In this document: positions 37,301-59,550 of the stretch, piece by piece
Layout: the number at the start of each line of letters is the position of its first letter
Position numbering within the stretch: position 1 is the stretch's first letter
DNA from: Strongylocentrotus purpuratus
Lineage: Eukaryota > Echinodermata > Echinoidea > Camarodonta > Strongylocentrotidae
Assembly: GCF_000002235.5 (NCBI RefSeq)
Contig: NW_022145604.1
Span: 2,320,339 to 2,384,338, forward strand
Direction of reading: 5' to 3'
DNA length: 64,000 bases
Notes under the pieces: generated by a model
What the model was told of the DNA's origin: nothing
Database searches by the model: none
What the model saw: the letters and a program-made list of their open reading frames with translations, nothing else
Made by a program: the position numbers and the translations under genes

Positions 37301-38855
37301 ATACTGTTTTCATTCTCAAAATTGCACGATGCATCATACATGAAAATTAGTTCGTTCTCCACAATCAGTGGAGTAATGACCTGTTTTGGTAAGCTTTCAC
37401 TAACTCTGCTGCAGGCTTCTTCAGACCTATGTCATAGCTGGTACTGTTGCTTATATGCAGTAGGTCTGAAGAAGATTTTCTCACGACAAGTGAAAGCGTT
37501 AATACCAAAACAAGTAATTATTCCATCGATTGTGAAGAAAGAATTAATTTTGAAGTGCATGATACGTCAAGTATACTCTTAACACTCTTATTATTACCAT
37601 TTAAATTGCACAATATTCTTTTAGACATCATAGTGATGGTTCTTAATAGAAAGGCGTAAAAGTGATGGTTCTTAATAGAAAGGCGTAACAAATGATCTAA
37701 AGCTCTTTTGCTAAAACCACATCATTGTTTTTCTACAATGTCAAAAGACGGTGATATTACCCTATTTTTTTTTTTTTTGTAGGAATTTAAAAACAACACA
37801 GCTGCAGATCTCATGCATGCTCTACTGCCTCATATTGACATACATGTAACTCGTCATTTTTTATGTTATGACATAGTATAAGTTACATGAATATCTAGAA
37901 CTTAACTCTGCCGACACTATTCATCTACATGACCCTACTTCTCATAGTACTCACTAAATAAACAGGAGTAGAAATCCAAGAATATGGGTAGCCACATTAG
38001 AAAGCACTTTCTTAAAGTGAAAATCCATGCTGAAATTGGTGGAAACCACTCCCAATTTAGTGAGAACCACTCTCAAATTAGTGAGGACCACTCTCAAATT
38101 AGTGGAAATCACTCTCAAATTAGTGGAAATTACTCTCAAATTAGTGGAAACAACTCTCAAATTTGTGAAAACCACTCTCAAATTAGTGGAAATTACTCTC
38201 AAATGAGTGGAAACCACTCTCAAATTGATGACAACCATTCTCAAATTAGTGGAAATTACTCTGAAATTCTTTGAAACCACTCTCAAATTAGTGAGAACAC
38301 CACTCTCAAATTAGTGTAAACCACTCTCAAATTAGTGTAAACCACTCTCAAATTAGTGGAAACCGCTCTCAAAAGAGTCACTCAACTACTATTTTGGAGT
38401 GGATTTTCTGTAATTTGGAGTGAATTTGACTCCTAAAAATGAAATAGTAGACACCCTAACGCACTCTTGATGATACATGAACCATTGCTTATCATAATTC
38501 CTTTTGCAATCTTTTCAGGGGCGCCTGGCTACCCATTGATGACCGTGAACAAGTCCAGGAGGAGGGGCTCCTTGACTTCCAGATACCTGATGGAGCACCA
38601 GCAGGTGGTGGAGCCACAGGAGCAGGAGGAGGAGTGGTCAGTGAGGGAGCGGTGGTGCTTAGACGGAAGCGGTCATCGCGCCGGAAAGCTGGCGTCTGGA
38701 GAGGCAGCGCGGTGCTAAGCACCGACATCACCTCGTACTATAGCTGCAGAGAACACATCATGTTGATCGAAGAGATGCGCAGGTACTCGCAGCTCAGCGA
38801 CTCCAGTAACGTTGAAGAAGAAGAGTTCAGACTCCACTCCAATGACTTCATGTGA
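10303..38855 (+). CDS. GOLGA4: Golgin-245 (GOLGA4) orthologue, C-terminal part, multi-exon
   Basis: This is a trans-Golgi tethering coiled-coil protein that binds Arl1 through a C-terminal GRIP domain. Exons I can place: 10303-10431, 16201-16380, 17887-18093, 20741-20833, 21113-21214, 21615-25481, 26267-26454, 27025-27224, 27841-27971, 28546-28764, 29186-29293, 30405-30495, 31012-31073, 31658-31705 and 31942-32031, then alternative ends at 34308 or at 35201 plus 38519. All have AG/GT borders and one continuous frame of 1905 codons before the alternative end. Nearly the whole protein is heptad-rich coiled coil. Orthology rests on the GRIP domain (EYLKKVLYEYMMGRETKT, then TMAKVIAAVVKF), almost identical to human golgin-245 as I recall it, and on the upstream KLAELKKKAEAKLVQIK block, where the human protein has KLAELKRKAEQKIAAIK. 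The first six exons in the window are phase 0. No start codon or basic N-terminus was found upstream, so the 5' exons are probably outside the window. Confidence 0.93.
13214..13372. mobile_element. MITE-like element, TTTCACAAAAC ends (family A, copy 2)
   Basis: Ends GGCCCTGTTTCACAAAACTT and, reversed, GGGACCTGTTTCACAAAGCC. The interior CATCTGATTGGCTGAGAGC is the reverse complement of the copy at 597-743. Lies in the first visible golgin intron. Confidence 0.7.
14051..14240 (+). mobile_element. Partial copy of long-inverted-repeat element (family J)
   Basis: GTGTTTTTCGTAACTCAAGA, then AGCTTTAATATGTCACATTC and AAGAAACATGAAT, matches the interior and right part of the complete element at 32.87-33.16 kb in the same orientation. 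The left terminal repeat is missing. Confidence 0.6.
14773..15249 (-). mobile_element. 5'-truncated LINE, 3' end of reverse-transcriptase ORF
   Basis: Minus-strand frame 15249-14857 encodes NAAARIVSLTTKRTHISPVL, then LHWLPVKDRIVFKILLLTFH and PKLWNGLPEDIKK. These are the conserved last blocks of CR1/L2-type non-LTR reverse transcriptase ORFs. A stop codon follows FLFKS, then a short 3' UTR with GGCGCGATATAAG and an (ATT)n tail at about 14775-14795. A stop codon precedes the frame at about 15250. Most of the element is missing (5' truncation). Confidence 0.8.
18106..18283. mobile_element. Inverted-repeat element, TACAGTCAAACCTG ends (family F, copy 1)
   Basis: Ends CTACAGTCAAACCTG and, reversed, TACAGTCAAACCTGTCCATA. 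The interior repeats the phrase TGTCTACAAAGGCCAC three times. It starts 13 bp after the donor of the golgin exon ending at 18093. Confidence 0.7.
18721..19034. mobile_element. MITE-like element, GGGGTGTTTCACAAAG ends (family C)
   Basis: Left CAGGGGGTGTTTCACAAAG and right, reversed, CAGGGGTGTTTCACAAAG, each followed inward by AAGTTCGACTTAA-type subterminal repeats. 314 bp, AT-rich non-coding core. In a golgin intron. Confidence 0.8.
19168..19494. mobile_element. MITE-like element, GGGGTGTTTCATAAAG ends (family D)
   Basis: Left GGGGGTGTTTCATAAAGCTG and right, reversed, AGGGGTGTTTTATAAAGCTG, with subterminal ACGTACGACTT-type sequence. About 327 bp. It lies 134 bp from the family C element and shares its outermost bases. 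Confidence 0.8.
19598..19650 (+). pseudogene. Degenerate copy of the golgin exon at 20741
   Basis: GAGCGTAGGAACTACGTTGA matches GAGCATAGGAACTACGTCGA at the start of the real exon 1.1 kb downstream, and the preceding pyrimidine tract is also similar. The acceptor AG is GG here, and similarity ends after GAGGAACT, leaving only the 5' part. Confidence 0.75.
19955..20493. mobile_element. piggyBac-type foldback MITE with long arms
   Basis: 539 bp with ends AGGGAAAGTCCACCC / GGGTGGACTTTCCCT, directly flanked by TTAA (19951-19954, 20494-20497). The arms continue inward imperfectly: GAAGTTGTGATCAATCAAA on the left matches TTTGATTGATCACAACTTC on the right. It can form a large hairpin if transcribed in the golgin pre-mRNA. 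Confidence 0.8.
21615..25481 (+). CDS. GOLGA4: Golgin giant exon (1289 codons of coiled coil)
   Basis: A single uninterrupted open exon of 3867 bp, bounded by CTTACAG and ATG|GTATGA, in phase with its neighbours on both sides. It encodes about two thirds of the visible protein, all Glu/Lys/Gln/Leu-rich heptads. It contains an internal repeat: the block starting NHEKELSRRLEALE (22020) recurs 278 codons later as NHEKDVARRVEAWE (22854), and both run into SSV-EV--LG-KL-EAN. Basic helix motifs are spaced along it at KVKSKLATLRKEQAE (about 23795), LKEQAKAKIAKVIATQ (about 24320) and KLAELKKKAEAKLVQIK (about 25175). The last is the best match to human golgin-245. Antisense ORFs over this exon are composition shadows. 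Confidence 0.95.
25667..25834. mobile_element. Family F element, diverged copy 2
   Basis: CACCTGTATAAAAAGACCAC, ATGAAGACCACCTGC and GAGTGGTCTTTATATACGGG match the 'contacting GACCAC' phrases of copy 1 but with many changes. Lies just after the giant exon. Confidence 0.5.
26267..29293 (+). CDS. GOLGA4: Golgin distal coiled-coil exons
   Basis: Five exons (26267-26454, 27025-27224, 27841-27971, 28546-28764, 29186-29293) continue the rod. Phases run 0, 2, 1, 0, 0. The second encodes LREMNIKMAEKEKEMD, which corresponds to the LMREFNTQLAQKEQELE stretch of human golgin-245, and the third ends ISEKYEEQLS. The last exon breaks the coil with PTSLHYLDP and a Ser/Gly-rich linker, as expected before the GRIP domain. 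The introns after the third and fourth of these exons hold partial copies of those exons (see findings). Confidence 0.92.
27263..27465. repeat. Dispersed repeat I, copy 1
   Basis: TTTAAAGC at the left, CTACTTGTAGCTACTTGC, CCCTCTGTATAG, CCACCTGTCAGGGACC and GCTTTAA at the right. A second copy lies in the ACE-like gene at about 43.62 kb. Short TTAA-flanked ends suggest another small DNA element. Confidence 0.6.
27985..28300 (+). repeat. GGT/GAT microsatellites flanking an exon copy
   Basis: Two GGT/GAT-rich blocks (about 27985-28137 and 28229-28300) lie on either side of a duplicated exon segment (28138-28228). His-rich ORFs on the minus strand are artefacts. Confidence 0.85.
28138..28228 (+). 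pseudogene. Duplicated 3' half of the golgin exon at 27841, dead donor
   Basis: GAGTTGCAGGTTCAGCTAG onwards matches 27897-27987 with about six differences in 91 bp. The encoded peptide (ELQVQLDEQSGELETISEKY and on to EEQLS) is identical. The parent donor AGC|GTAAGT is AGC|TTAAGT here and there is no good acceptor, so this copy should not be spliced in as a normal exon. Confidence 0.85.
28885..28952 (+). pseudogene. Degenerate copy of part of the golgin exon at 28546
   Basis: GAGGCTTAGGAAAGAAATGG, GAAGATGTCAAG and AAAGGAGATTGCC parallel CAGGCTTAGGAACGAGATGG, GAAGATGTGAAG and AAGAGGAGATTGC in the exon about 190 bp upstream. The frame is broken by a TAA, and no splice sites remain. Confidence 0.75.
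29640..29885 (+). mobile_element. SINE type 2 fragment (core and tail)
   Basis: Contains ACTCGACCCAGGTGAGG, AAATGGGTACCTGGCAGGAA, TAAAGCCGGGGTAATAAT and the tail GGCGCTATAGAAATG followed by ATTATTATT. The tRNA head is absent or too diverged to see. In a golgin intron. Confidence 0.65.
30186..30257. mobile_element. Family F element, half copy 3
   Basis: The reverse complement reads TACAGTCAAACCTGCTTTAA, then GACCACCTTTCTACAAAG, nearly identical to the left half of copy 1. The other half is absent. It sits between two direct repeats (30071-30158 and 30257-30345). Confidence 0.65.
30405..32031 (+). CDS. GOLGA4: Golgin GRIP-domain exons
   Basis: Four exons: 30405-30495, 31012-31073, 31658-31705, 31942-32031. 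The first two encode a short coil and the Gly-rich linker (LRGGGGGANSMVKTGP). The last two encode the GRIP core. The Tyr known in golgin-245 to be essential for Arl1 binding is present as EYLKKVL and is the first codon of the exon at 31658. The helix-two sequence MAKVIAAVVKFSREQTD follows, and the constant part ends KEEQKQGL at 32031 with donor GTAAGA. Arl1-GRIP recruitment to the trans-Golgi is known for the family; here it is inferred from the intact motif. Confidence 0.95.
30561..30913 (+). repeat. (TCC)n polypyrimidine tract
   Basis: About 350 bp of almost pure TCC/CTC repeats, starting 65 bp after the donor of the golgin exon ending at 30495. The poly-Leu, poly-Ser and poly-Arg open frames over it are artefacts. 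Confidence 0.95.
32136..32407 (-). mobile_element. tRNA-derived SINE (type 2), full length
   Basis: On the minus strand the head reads GTGGTCGAGTGG ... GGTTCGAGTCCC, a tRNA-like A/B box pair. It is followed by CCTTTGGCAAGGCATTG, the core ACCCAGGTGATGTAAATGGG and the 3' part GCTAAAGCCAGGGTAATAAT with GTGCTATACAAGCA. Other copies share this order. Lies just downstream of the last constant golgin exon. Confidence 0.75.
32452..32620 (+). mobile_element. SINE type 2 fragment
   Basis: CTCTCCACCCAGGTGTAG with AAATGGGTAACAGGTAGG and GCTAAAGCCAGGGTAAT, a diverged copy of the type 2 core, in opposite orientation to the full copy 45 bp away. Confidence 0.6.
32871..33163. mobile_element. Element with about 60-bp terminal inverted repeats (family J)
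   Basis: The left end AAGTCAAACTGTAGAGCTC and GCGATGAGGAACAGTTATC are mirrored at the right end (GATAACTGTTCCTCATCGC ... GTTTGACTTG) with a few mismatches. The interior is non-coding, so it is a non-autonomous DNA element. It lies in the intron before the golgin alternative ends. Confidence 0.7.
34308..34325 (+). CDS. GOLGA4: Golgin alternative terminal exon, short ending
   Basis: An acceptor (CTTTTAG, ending at 34307) is followed in phase by FHPSS and a TGA stop at 34323-34325. The tail after the GRIP domain would then be ...KQGLFHPSS. An AATAAA at 34466-34471 could end this transcript. From memory, one human golgin-245 isoform ends LMFTSPRSGIF at the same place, so a short F-rich, S/P-rich ending is plausible. 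The exon is tiny and rests on the splice site, phase and poly(A) signal, so confidence is moderate. Confidence 0.5.
   Translation, partial: FHPSS
34466..34471 (+). promoter_or_regulatory. Poly(A) signal for the short golgin ending
   Basis: AATAAA 141 bases after the TGA of the short terminal exon. It supports that exon as a real 3' end but does not prove it. Confidence 0.35.
35201..35256 (+). CDS. GOLGA4: Golgin alternative 56-nt exon, phase changing
   Basis: Bounded by TTTTCTAG and the consensus donor TT|GTGAGT. Read in phase after residue L1905 it gives VPDHVCSTVSRRLSRNYN and two left-over bases. Those two bases put the exon at 38519 into its long open frame (TT+G = Leu, then GAWLP...). 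If the donor is not used, the frame stops two codons later (Leu, TGA), so this exon could also act as a third terminal exon. Confidence 0.5.
37325..37572. repeat. Foldback (inverted repeat) element
   Basis: GTTTTGGTAAGCTTTCAC on the left pairs imperfectly with GTGAAAGCGTTAATACCAAA on the right. ACAATCAGTGGAGTAATGAC pairs with TAATTATTCCATCGATTGTG. The arms are about 100 bp with a short loop containing GTCATAGCTGGTACTG. In the long intron of the golgin 3' region. Confidence 0.6.
37651..37689 (+). repeat. Tandem duplication of about 29 bp
   Basis: The phrase GATGGTTCTTAATAGAAAGG occurs twice in a row with CGTAAAAGT / CGTAACAAAT after it. Low functional interest. Confidence 0.6.
38040..38378 (+). 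repeat. 21-bp minisatellite
   Basis: About 15 imperfect copies of a unit resembling CTCTCAAATTAGTGGAAACCA. It lies 140 bp upstream of the golgin terminal exon acceptor. Its open reading frames on both strands are by-products of the period being a multiple of three. Confidence 0.85.
38519..38855 (+). CDS. GOLGA4: Golgin long-tail terminal exon
   Basis: An acceptor CTTTTCAG ends at 38518. In the phase left by the 56-nt exon it is open for 112 codons to a TGA at 38853-38855. The tail begins GAWLPIDDREQVQEEGLLDF, has a Gly/Ala-rich stretch, a basic patch (RRKRSSRRKAGVWRG), and an acidic end (VEEEEFRLHSNDFM). Spliced directly from 32031 it would instead stop after six residues. GC content and codon use look coding, unlike the flanks. 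I do not recognise the tail. Human golgin-245 has an alternative ending with a Trp-Leu just after GRIP (LMSWLRSSS, from memory), which the GAWLP start may echo. Confidence 0.6.
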
Positions 38856-39094
38856 AGCTAGCCGTGCTGGCTTCTATTCATCCTTTATTTATTAGCCATT
38901 GCCGATTGCTTCCTTTCTAATACATGTATCGCAGTCACGCCACCAAGCTAGCCATTAAAAAAATGATGACTCCACACCGACCGATTCCTGGCCATTGTCT
39001 CCTGTCGGTCTCCTGTCGGCCTCCTGCTGGTTTGCCATTGTTCCTGTCTGTGTGACTGAGTTATAAGAATGACCCTCATTCGTAATTTTGAGCT

Positions 39095-39100
39095 AATAAA
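39095..39100 (+). promoter_or_regulatory. Poly(A) signal for the long golgin ending
   Basis: AATAAA 240 bases after the TGA at 38853-38855. A second AATAAA lies at 40781-40786, so the 3' UTR may be up to about 2 kb. Confidence 0.45.
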
Positions 39101-40269
39101 CTAGATTCAGAAAAGAGGATTCCATAGAAGTCCCATACATGTACCTCCATTCTATGACTATTTCCCCAAGCTTGTTCTAACTTTACTTGTGATGAGAAAA
39201 ACTCCTGTTATATCTACTTATCTTTAATATCTCCAGGGCCTTTGTTAAGCCTATAAAGATAGTTGTCTAACATATACATGTACCTTTCGATGAGACAAAT
39301 TTTCCTGGGAAACTCATCTCGATCATTGACAATCCTGAGAAGTAAAAAGGCATTTAAACTGTACCTGATCATTTATGCCCTTCTTCTTCTCATGAGCAAA
39401 AACACTGAGTTGTGAGCTTCCTTGGGGAAATATGTTTTTCAAATGTTACACTGATCCTTCTAATATATTGTCAATATTTCTCCTGTGGTAGTAGAATACT
39501 GTATGAATGCTTGTATCATTCCATTAGTAATCAAGTGTTTCTGACTGTATTACACATCTTATCAAGTGTGTATAAACGTAAATATGTTGTTTGGTGGGGT
39601 TTTTTTTAATTGCACATTCTAACTTATGATTTCAATCAATTTTAGTTTTTAATAGTCATAAGTTACACCGAAAAATGACAAATAATGTAATTTTTTGTCA
39701 ATATACTAATATATTATTTTGCCATTACATAGTTTGATGAAATACTTATCACATACTTTGACTAGTAATTTTCAATGTTATTTTTCTGGATTTTTTTCTT
39801 TTTAATACATTGCCTCATAAATATGTTTGATTTCTAGCTTTTGATTTTTAAAAAAATTAATACATGCATGTATGTTTTGAAAATTGCTTCATTAATGCAC
39901 CAAATAGCAGCTCATGTTAGCACCAATGTCAGGGGTAATCTTCCTAATGAGATTAGTAAAATGGGATTTTCAATGGATCAAACAGATCAAACATTTTCTA
40001 TTTTTTTAAACATTTAGTGCCAAATTCTTCATGACTTCACTTTGGGTATAACTGTTTGTGCTTATGATTTTGGGCACTGTAACATTTCCAATGTCAAAAA
40101 TACAAGAAGTACAGATAAATAATGATAAAACAGTAAACTTCTGCAACTAGTTGTCCACACATTCAATGCGAAGTATTCATGAATGTACATAATAGTTTTT
40201 TGACATTTTTATACAATATGAGTTTATTATACAGCTTGTAGTCGATTAGATAAAAGTGTATTGATTTAC

Positions 40270-40511
40270 AGTGGCCCCGAATTCACAAAGGAGGTTTAAC
40301 TTAACCCAGGGTTAAAACCCTCATTTTACATACCGGTAACCCATGGTTTAAAAATTAGTGCAAAATAAGCGTACCTTGCCTTGAGCGCATCTAATATTGA
40401 ACCTCTGACTGTGTCACGCTTATTTTGCGCTAATTTTAGACCATAGGTTATGTAAATAGAGATTTTTACAGGGGTTAAATTTAAACCTCCTTTTGTGTAT
40501 TCGGGCCATTG
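40270..40511. mobile_element. MITE-like element, GGCCCGAATTCACAAAGG ends (family E)
   Basis: Left CGAATTCACAAAGGAGG and right, reversed, CGAATACACAAAAGGAGG are inverted ends about 240 bp apart. The interior carries AAAATAAGCGTACCTTG and CACGCTTATTTTGCGC as inner arms. In the region downstream of the golgin gene. Confidence 0.75.
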
Positions 40512-40825
40512 TGTTTGAGAAAGAGCAAATCTTCTTGTTTATTTCATTTATTGCCGTATCTACATAAGTATGTACATACAGAGTTTGCTCCTTATATATA
40601 TTGAAATTTTATTTTATACCATGCGTACAAAGTTAATCTGTTACTGTATACTTAATACAATGCACATTCCGTTTTGCAAATATCTTTTGTTACCCCCCCC
40701 CCCCTCTCTCCTTATAAATTTTAGCTTGATGTGTTTAATCATTTACATGTGTATGTACAAGCGATTCTTCCTCAAAAGAAAATAAATATATCAACTTAAC
40801 GCAATTTCAATCGCCTTGTGCGTCA

Positions 40826-40940
40826 CCTATTGAAATGTGCGAACATGACTATCACGTTTCAGGTAATACAAACATGGTTTCTATGGGACATACAATAGGG
40901 TGTTGAAATCGCCCTTGAGTTCAATTTTCTAAAAATATAA
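40826..40940. repeat. Dispersed repeat K, copy 1
   Basis: GTGCGAACATGA, then CTATGGGACATACAATAGGG and GTTGAAATCGCCCTTGA. Matching copies lie at about 44.15 and 50.65 kb. No ends or coding capacity were recognised. Confidence 0.5.
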
Positions 40941-43343
40941 CGATTATGTTAAAGGCACTATAGCCCCTTAAAATGTCCAATTGTATCCTCAATGAAATAT
41001 TCTCTCGACTATATTTAGTGTGTTGTCAGTTCATCTTTTTTATATTATTGTTTTTATTTTGTTTCAAAGAAGGTACGACTTCAAGTTGAATGAATTGTTT
41101 AGTATTATAAGAGGGTCATATCCTTAGCTTTTGTTACTATTTTGAAATACAATTGTATTCCCCGATGTATTCAAAGTTACTTGCATAACACTTCAATCTT
41201 GATTAGTTACGTGCCTATGAATAAACAGTTAATCTCAGAAAAGTCATCTTGATAACCGTCGACATTTACAGACAAATTTGTAGAATGAAATCCTCTTGTT
41301 ATTCATATTTTACATTGAGTAGGTTGTAATGAAATTTGTATGGGAATTTGTGCATATTTCAAATTATATTTTTACAATGATTGGTGCAATTTTTCTTCTG
41401 TTTATAGATAAATTGAATACTCTAGATGAATTTACAATGTCATAAGAAAACAAGGAGGACTGGTTATTGTTTGTAAGGTAGTATGTTTTGACAGACAATA
41501 TGGAAAGTAGCTGCTGGTGGATGGTTAAATGTGCATGATTATGTAAGTTTATTGTTTTTTAACACTATCCTATGTAAATGTAGGTCTTCTTTGTAATTCG
41601 CATGCTGGTTGAAAACTTCATGAACAATGACAACCCTGGCTCTCAACAGATGGTTAATCATATGATTTAATAATAATAATAATAATATTTAGTTTTTATA
41701 TAGCGCTTAACAGTTATAATGATGTCAACAATTTCTAATAAACATAGTTAGTACCTTTATTTTCATCTAACCCATTTCAGAATTATTTATATGTATTGTT
41801 TTAAATTTGAAATAATTCTAGATGTTTTTTTTTCTGTGAAGCATGCAGATTTATATTTACGGGGTTTAGATCAGAAAGTATATGATTTGTTGCAGATTTT
41901 ATATGATTTATTAGTAAATGTGATGGTTATATGGTTGTACGATATGAATGAATTGTAATTATAATTTTAAGACATTCGTGGGTAATTTGTTCGGGATGTA
42001 TGAGAAGATATCTGGTATAATGACAATTCTTGATTAAATTGACAGAAATAGTACAAATGTAAATGTAGTTTCAATGTATTTCTTTGGTTCGTTTTGTAAA
42101 AGCTTTTGGCTAGATTTCTAAGAGGCGATGATGATGTTTTCACCCTGATAATACTCTTTTTAAGATGATCATTTTGTCTGCCCCTGTCTCCCCATTCTAC
42201 TGTGTGATGTGTATGAACATATTTGCTGGTGATGGTGAATGAATTACATTTACTTGCCGTATGTAGATGCATAGTAATGAAACAAGGGGTTTGATAGTTG
42301 AGAGAAATAGAATCAGAAAGTCACCAACAGACAGGAGAGAATGAGAGAATGAGGAAAGGAGAAAAGACAGAGGAAGAGAAAGTCGTTGAAAGATGGTCAA
42401 AGAAAGGGACACAAATATTGAGAGTTTAAAATACAAAAGGAAGACATAACAAAAACGGTTCATCATGAACCCAACTACCACTATGCATATTAAAGGGGCG
42501 GACTTGTTTGCTGCATTGAGCAATCCGAAGTGCGACTAATATAACCATCAAAAGGGAGACGCTTGTCTTGTTTATTGACCTAATTTGTTTACAATCCTCT
42601 GATGTGAGAGCTGGAAGCCTGAAGAAGCCCCACTAAATGATAGATAACAATAAATGTCTATAGAAACAGCCGATTTGCCAATGTAACTATCCTAAAGTCA
42701 AATTTTTCGATTTGTTGGGACGTGTTAAAGCTGGAATAAATCCTCGTCCGATGTGCACCTTTTTATTGTCCTATTATTTGCCGTCTTCCATTGCAAATAC
42801 ACAATTTGATTAGATGATTAGGAAGAGAGAATGATAGAGATAGAGTGAGAGAGACGGAGGAAGAAAGGGAGAGGGGAGAGAGAGGGAGAGAGAAAGGGAA
42901 AGAGGGAGAGACAGACACACAGAAATGGACAGACATCGGACCGGGGTGGGTGAATTACAGAGACTGTAATCACAGAGAGAAGAGAGGAGAAGCGAGAAAG
43001 GAAGAGAGAAAGAGAGAGAGAGGAGGAGGAGGAGGAGAGAGAGAGAGAGATAGAGAGAGAGAGAGAAGGGCGTGGGTCGGAACACTAAACACCAGAACAC
43101 AGATTTCGATGTAATTTGAAGCAAAGGGTGCGTAACTATATGGCACTCAACAAAATGATAATAGGTCAGCTACCTATAGCTAGGCGCTGAAAAATAAATA
43201 TCAACTTGTCATTAAGGCACTGAAGAGATAACGATACTCACCTGATTCTATATCTTTCTGAGGCACGATATTGGTCAAGTGGACAACAGATCTAAACACC
43301 AGATAGCACTTCAAAACAAATCTAACCATATTTTGACACGATC

Positions 43344-58013
<14,670 letters not shown>

Positions 58014-58073
58014 AGCAATCATCTCCAGTCAGGAGAAAAACAAGTCGCCACACAAAAATAAGGCAGGAAATCT

Positions 58074-58079
58074 AATAAA
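58074..58079 (+). promoter_or_regulatory. Poly(A) signal of the ACE-like gene
   Basis: AATAAA 61 bases after the TAA, giving a short 3' UTR. It faces the 3' end of the minus-strand methyltransferase gene. Confidence 0.5.
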
Positions 58080-59550
58080 AAGAATCAACTGAGGCCCGGT
58101 CCAATTTGACGATAACTTTAAATATAACTATTAATATCATTCGTTTCCAAATTGGTTTCACTGATTTGCGGAGGTTTGAAAGTGGAAAAAACAAACATAA
58201 GTAATAATAATGATATCAATGTCATATATAATGCCAAAGTGTTGACGTTATTAACTTCTATCCTGGCTTCTGAGCAGATTCAATCCAATCGTTAAATATC
58301 TTAGTAGTGTGACGTATTCGTGTAGTCATATATCTTTCTTTTTAACCAGATATCTTTTAACAGAATAGTCCTATGATTTCTTTTGAACTTTCTTTTAATA
58401 TAATTCAAATCACACACACACGTCAATAACCACCTTTAAAGCATCATGTAAAGTTACATTGACACTATTTGTTGCACAAGACACTGCTTCAGTGAAAAAG
58501 AGCTTTCTGGCATCTTTCGGATGATACCGAACACGTACCACTTTTAGAATATGAAAATACTTCCATTCTGTAATTTGTTGAATGTATACATGTATATGGG
58601 AACAAATGGGCGGTTAAGAACTTCAGAAAACAATCCTGGAAGTTGGCGAAAAAACTTTAATTAAAGAGAATTAACCGTACCAGACCTTTGAGTTACAACA
58701 CACATACTGTTGATTCTTATCATTCGTATATCATGTTGCTCACGAGTTGTTGTTTTGATTGCGTTATTACACGATAAAAGAAGTATGAAGGCATTGTTCA
58801 TATGCAATTTTAGTAATTCAACGCAATGAAATCAAAAGTTAGTTTGTCCGATGTTTATTGTGCAAATAACTGATCTTTTTACATGTTACAGCACATACTT
58901 TAAACCGAATAAAAAAGGGGGAACAAAATTTCTTAATTTCTCATCCCAAGCTCTATGTTAAATCTACATTGTATATAAGATATATTTACAATGGTGGAAA
59001 GTTACACATAAAATGGATGATTAAAAGGATAACAGGCAAGTAGGAGCTGGCTGACCTTAACATTTTATAGCTTTAATAAAGAAAAGGAAACAAATTGGCA
59101 ATTCGAGTCAGAATGATGGAGAGAAATATAGAGCTTCAGGTGTCAGAGAGTGAGAGAGATAGGGGAAGAGAGAGAGAGAGAGTGAGAGAGAGAGAAGGAG
59201 GGGGAGCTGCAGTGCAGTTTATCCACACATTGTGTTAAAAATCTCCATGTATTTTACATAAAACCTATAAATAAAACTCCGTGAAAATAATTTTCTCGAA
59301 ATGAACTTTAAGGAAAATTTAGGAAACACAATCAGAGAAATAAAACAAAAACAAAATAGCGATGAAAAAGAATCTCTTGTCCTCATATCTTGTCTTTCAT
59401 GGTAATGTGCATTTCCATGGAGAATAGACAGCAATGCACAATTCTATAACATTTTTAGTGTCACCCAGAAACGGATAAACAATACTAACAGTAACATACG
59501 TAGATGTCTCCTGAATGTGATCACTCAGTGTCCATGCAAATTAGTCATTC
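58080..59550. other. Convergent 3' interval
   Basis: AT-rich sequence between the facing genes, probably including the 3' UTR of the HNMT-like gene down to the minus-strand AATAAA at 58859-58854. A GA tract sits at 59158-59195. No gene seen. Confidence 0.5.
58854..58859 (-). promoter_or_regulatory. Candidate poly(A) signal of the HNMT-like gene
   Basis: AATAAA on the minus strand about 690 bases after the stop. It leaves roughly 0.8 kb between the facing 3' ends of the two convergent genes. Confidence 0.3.

Larger units (their letters stand above)
38856..43343. other. Intergenic region between golgin and ACE-like genes
   Basis: Holds the golgin 3' UTR with poly(A) signals, a family E element, a repeat K copy, an (ATT)n plus GCGCTATATAAA retroelement tail on the minus strand (41660-41720), a GA-rich tract (42828-43070) and the unmarked promoter of the ACE-like gene. 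No further gene was seen. Confidence 0.6.

Noticed and set aside
37954-38286. Paired open frames with repeated peptide on both strands
   Set aside because: Explained by the 21-bp minisatellite; not a repeat protein.
38040-38378. CRISPR-like repeat array
   Set aside because: No spacers between units, eukaryotic intron context; a minisatellite.
38467-38718. Second open frame over the golgin terminal exon
   Set aside because: It is 67 codons from the acceptor in another phase; the frame set by the 56-nt exon is longer, and its reading needs no extra assumption.
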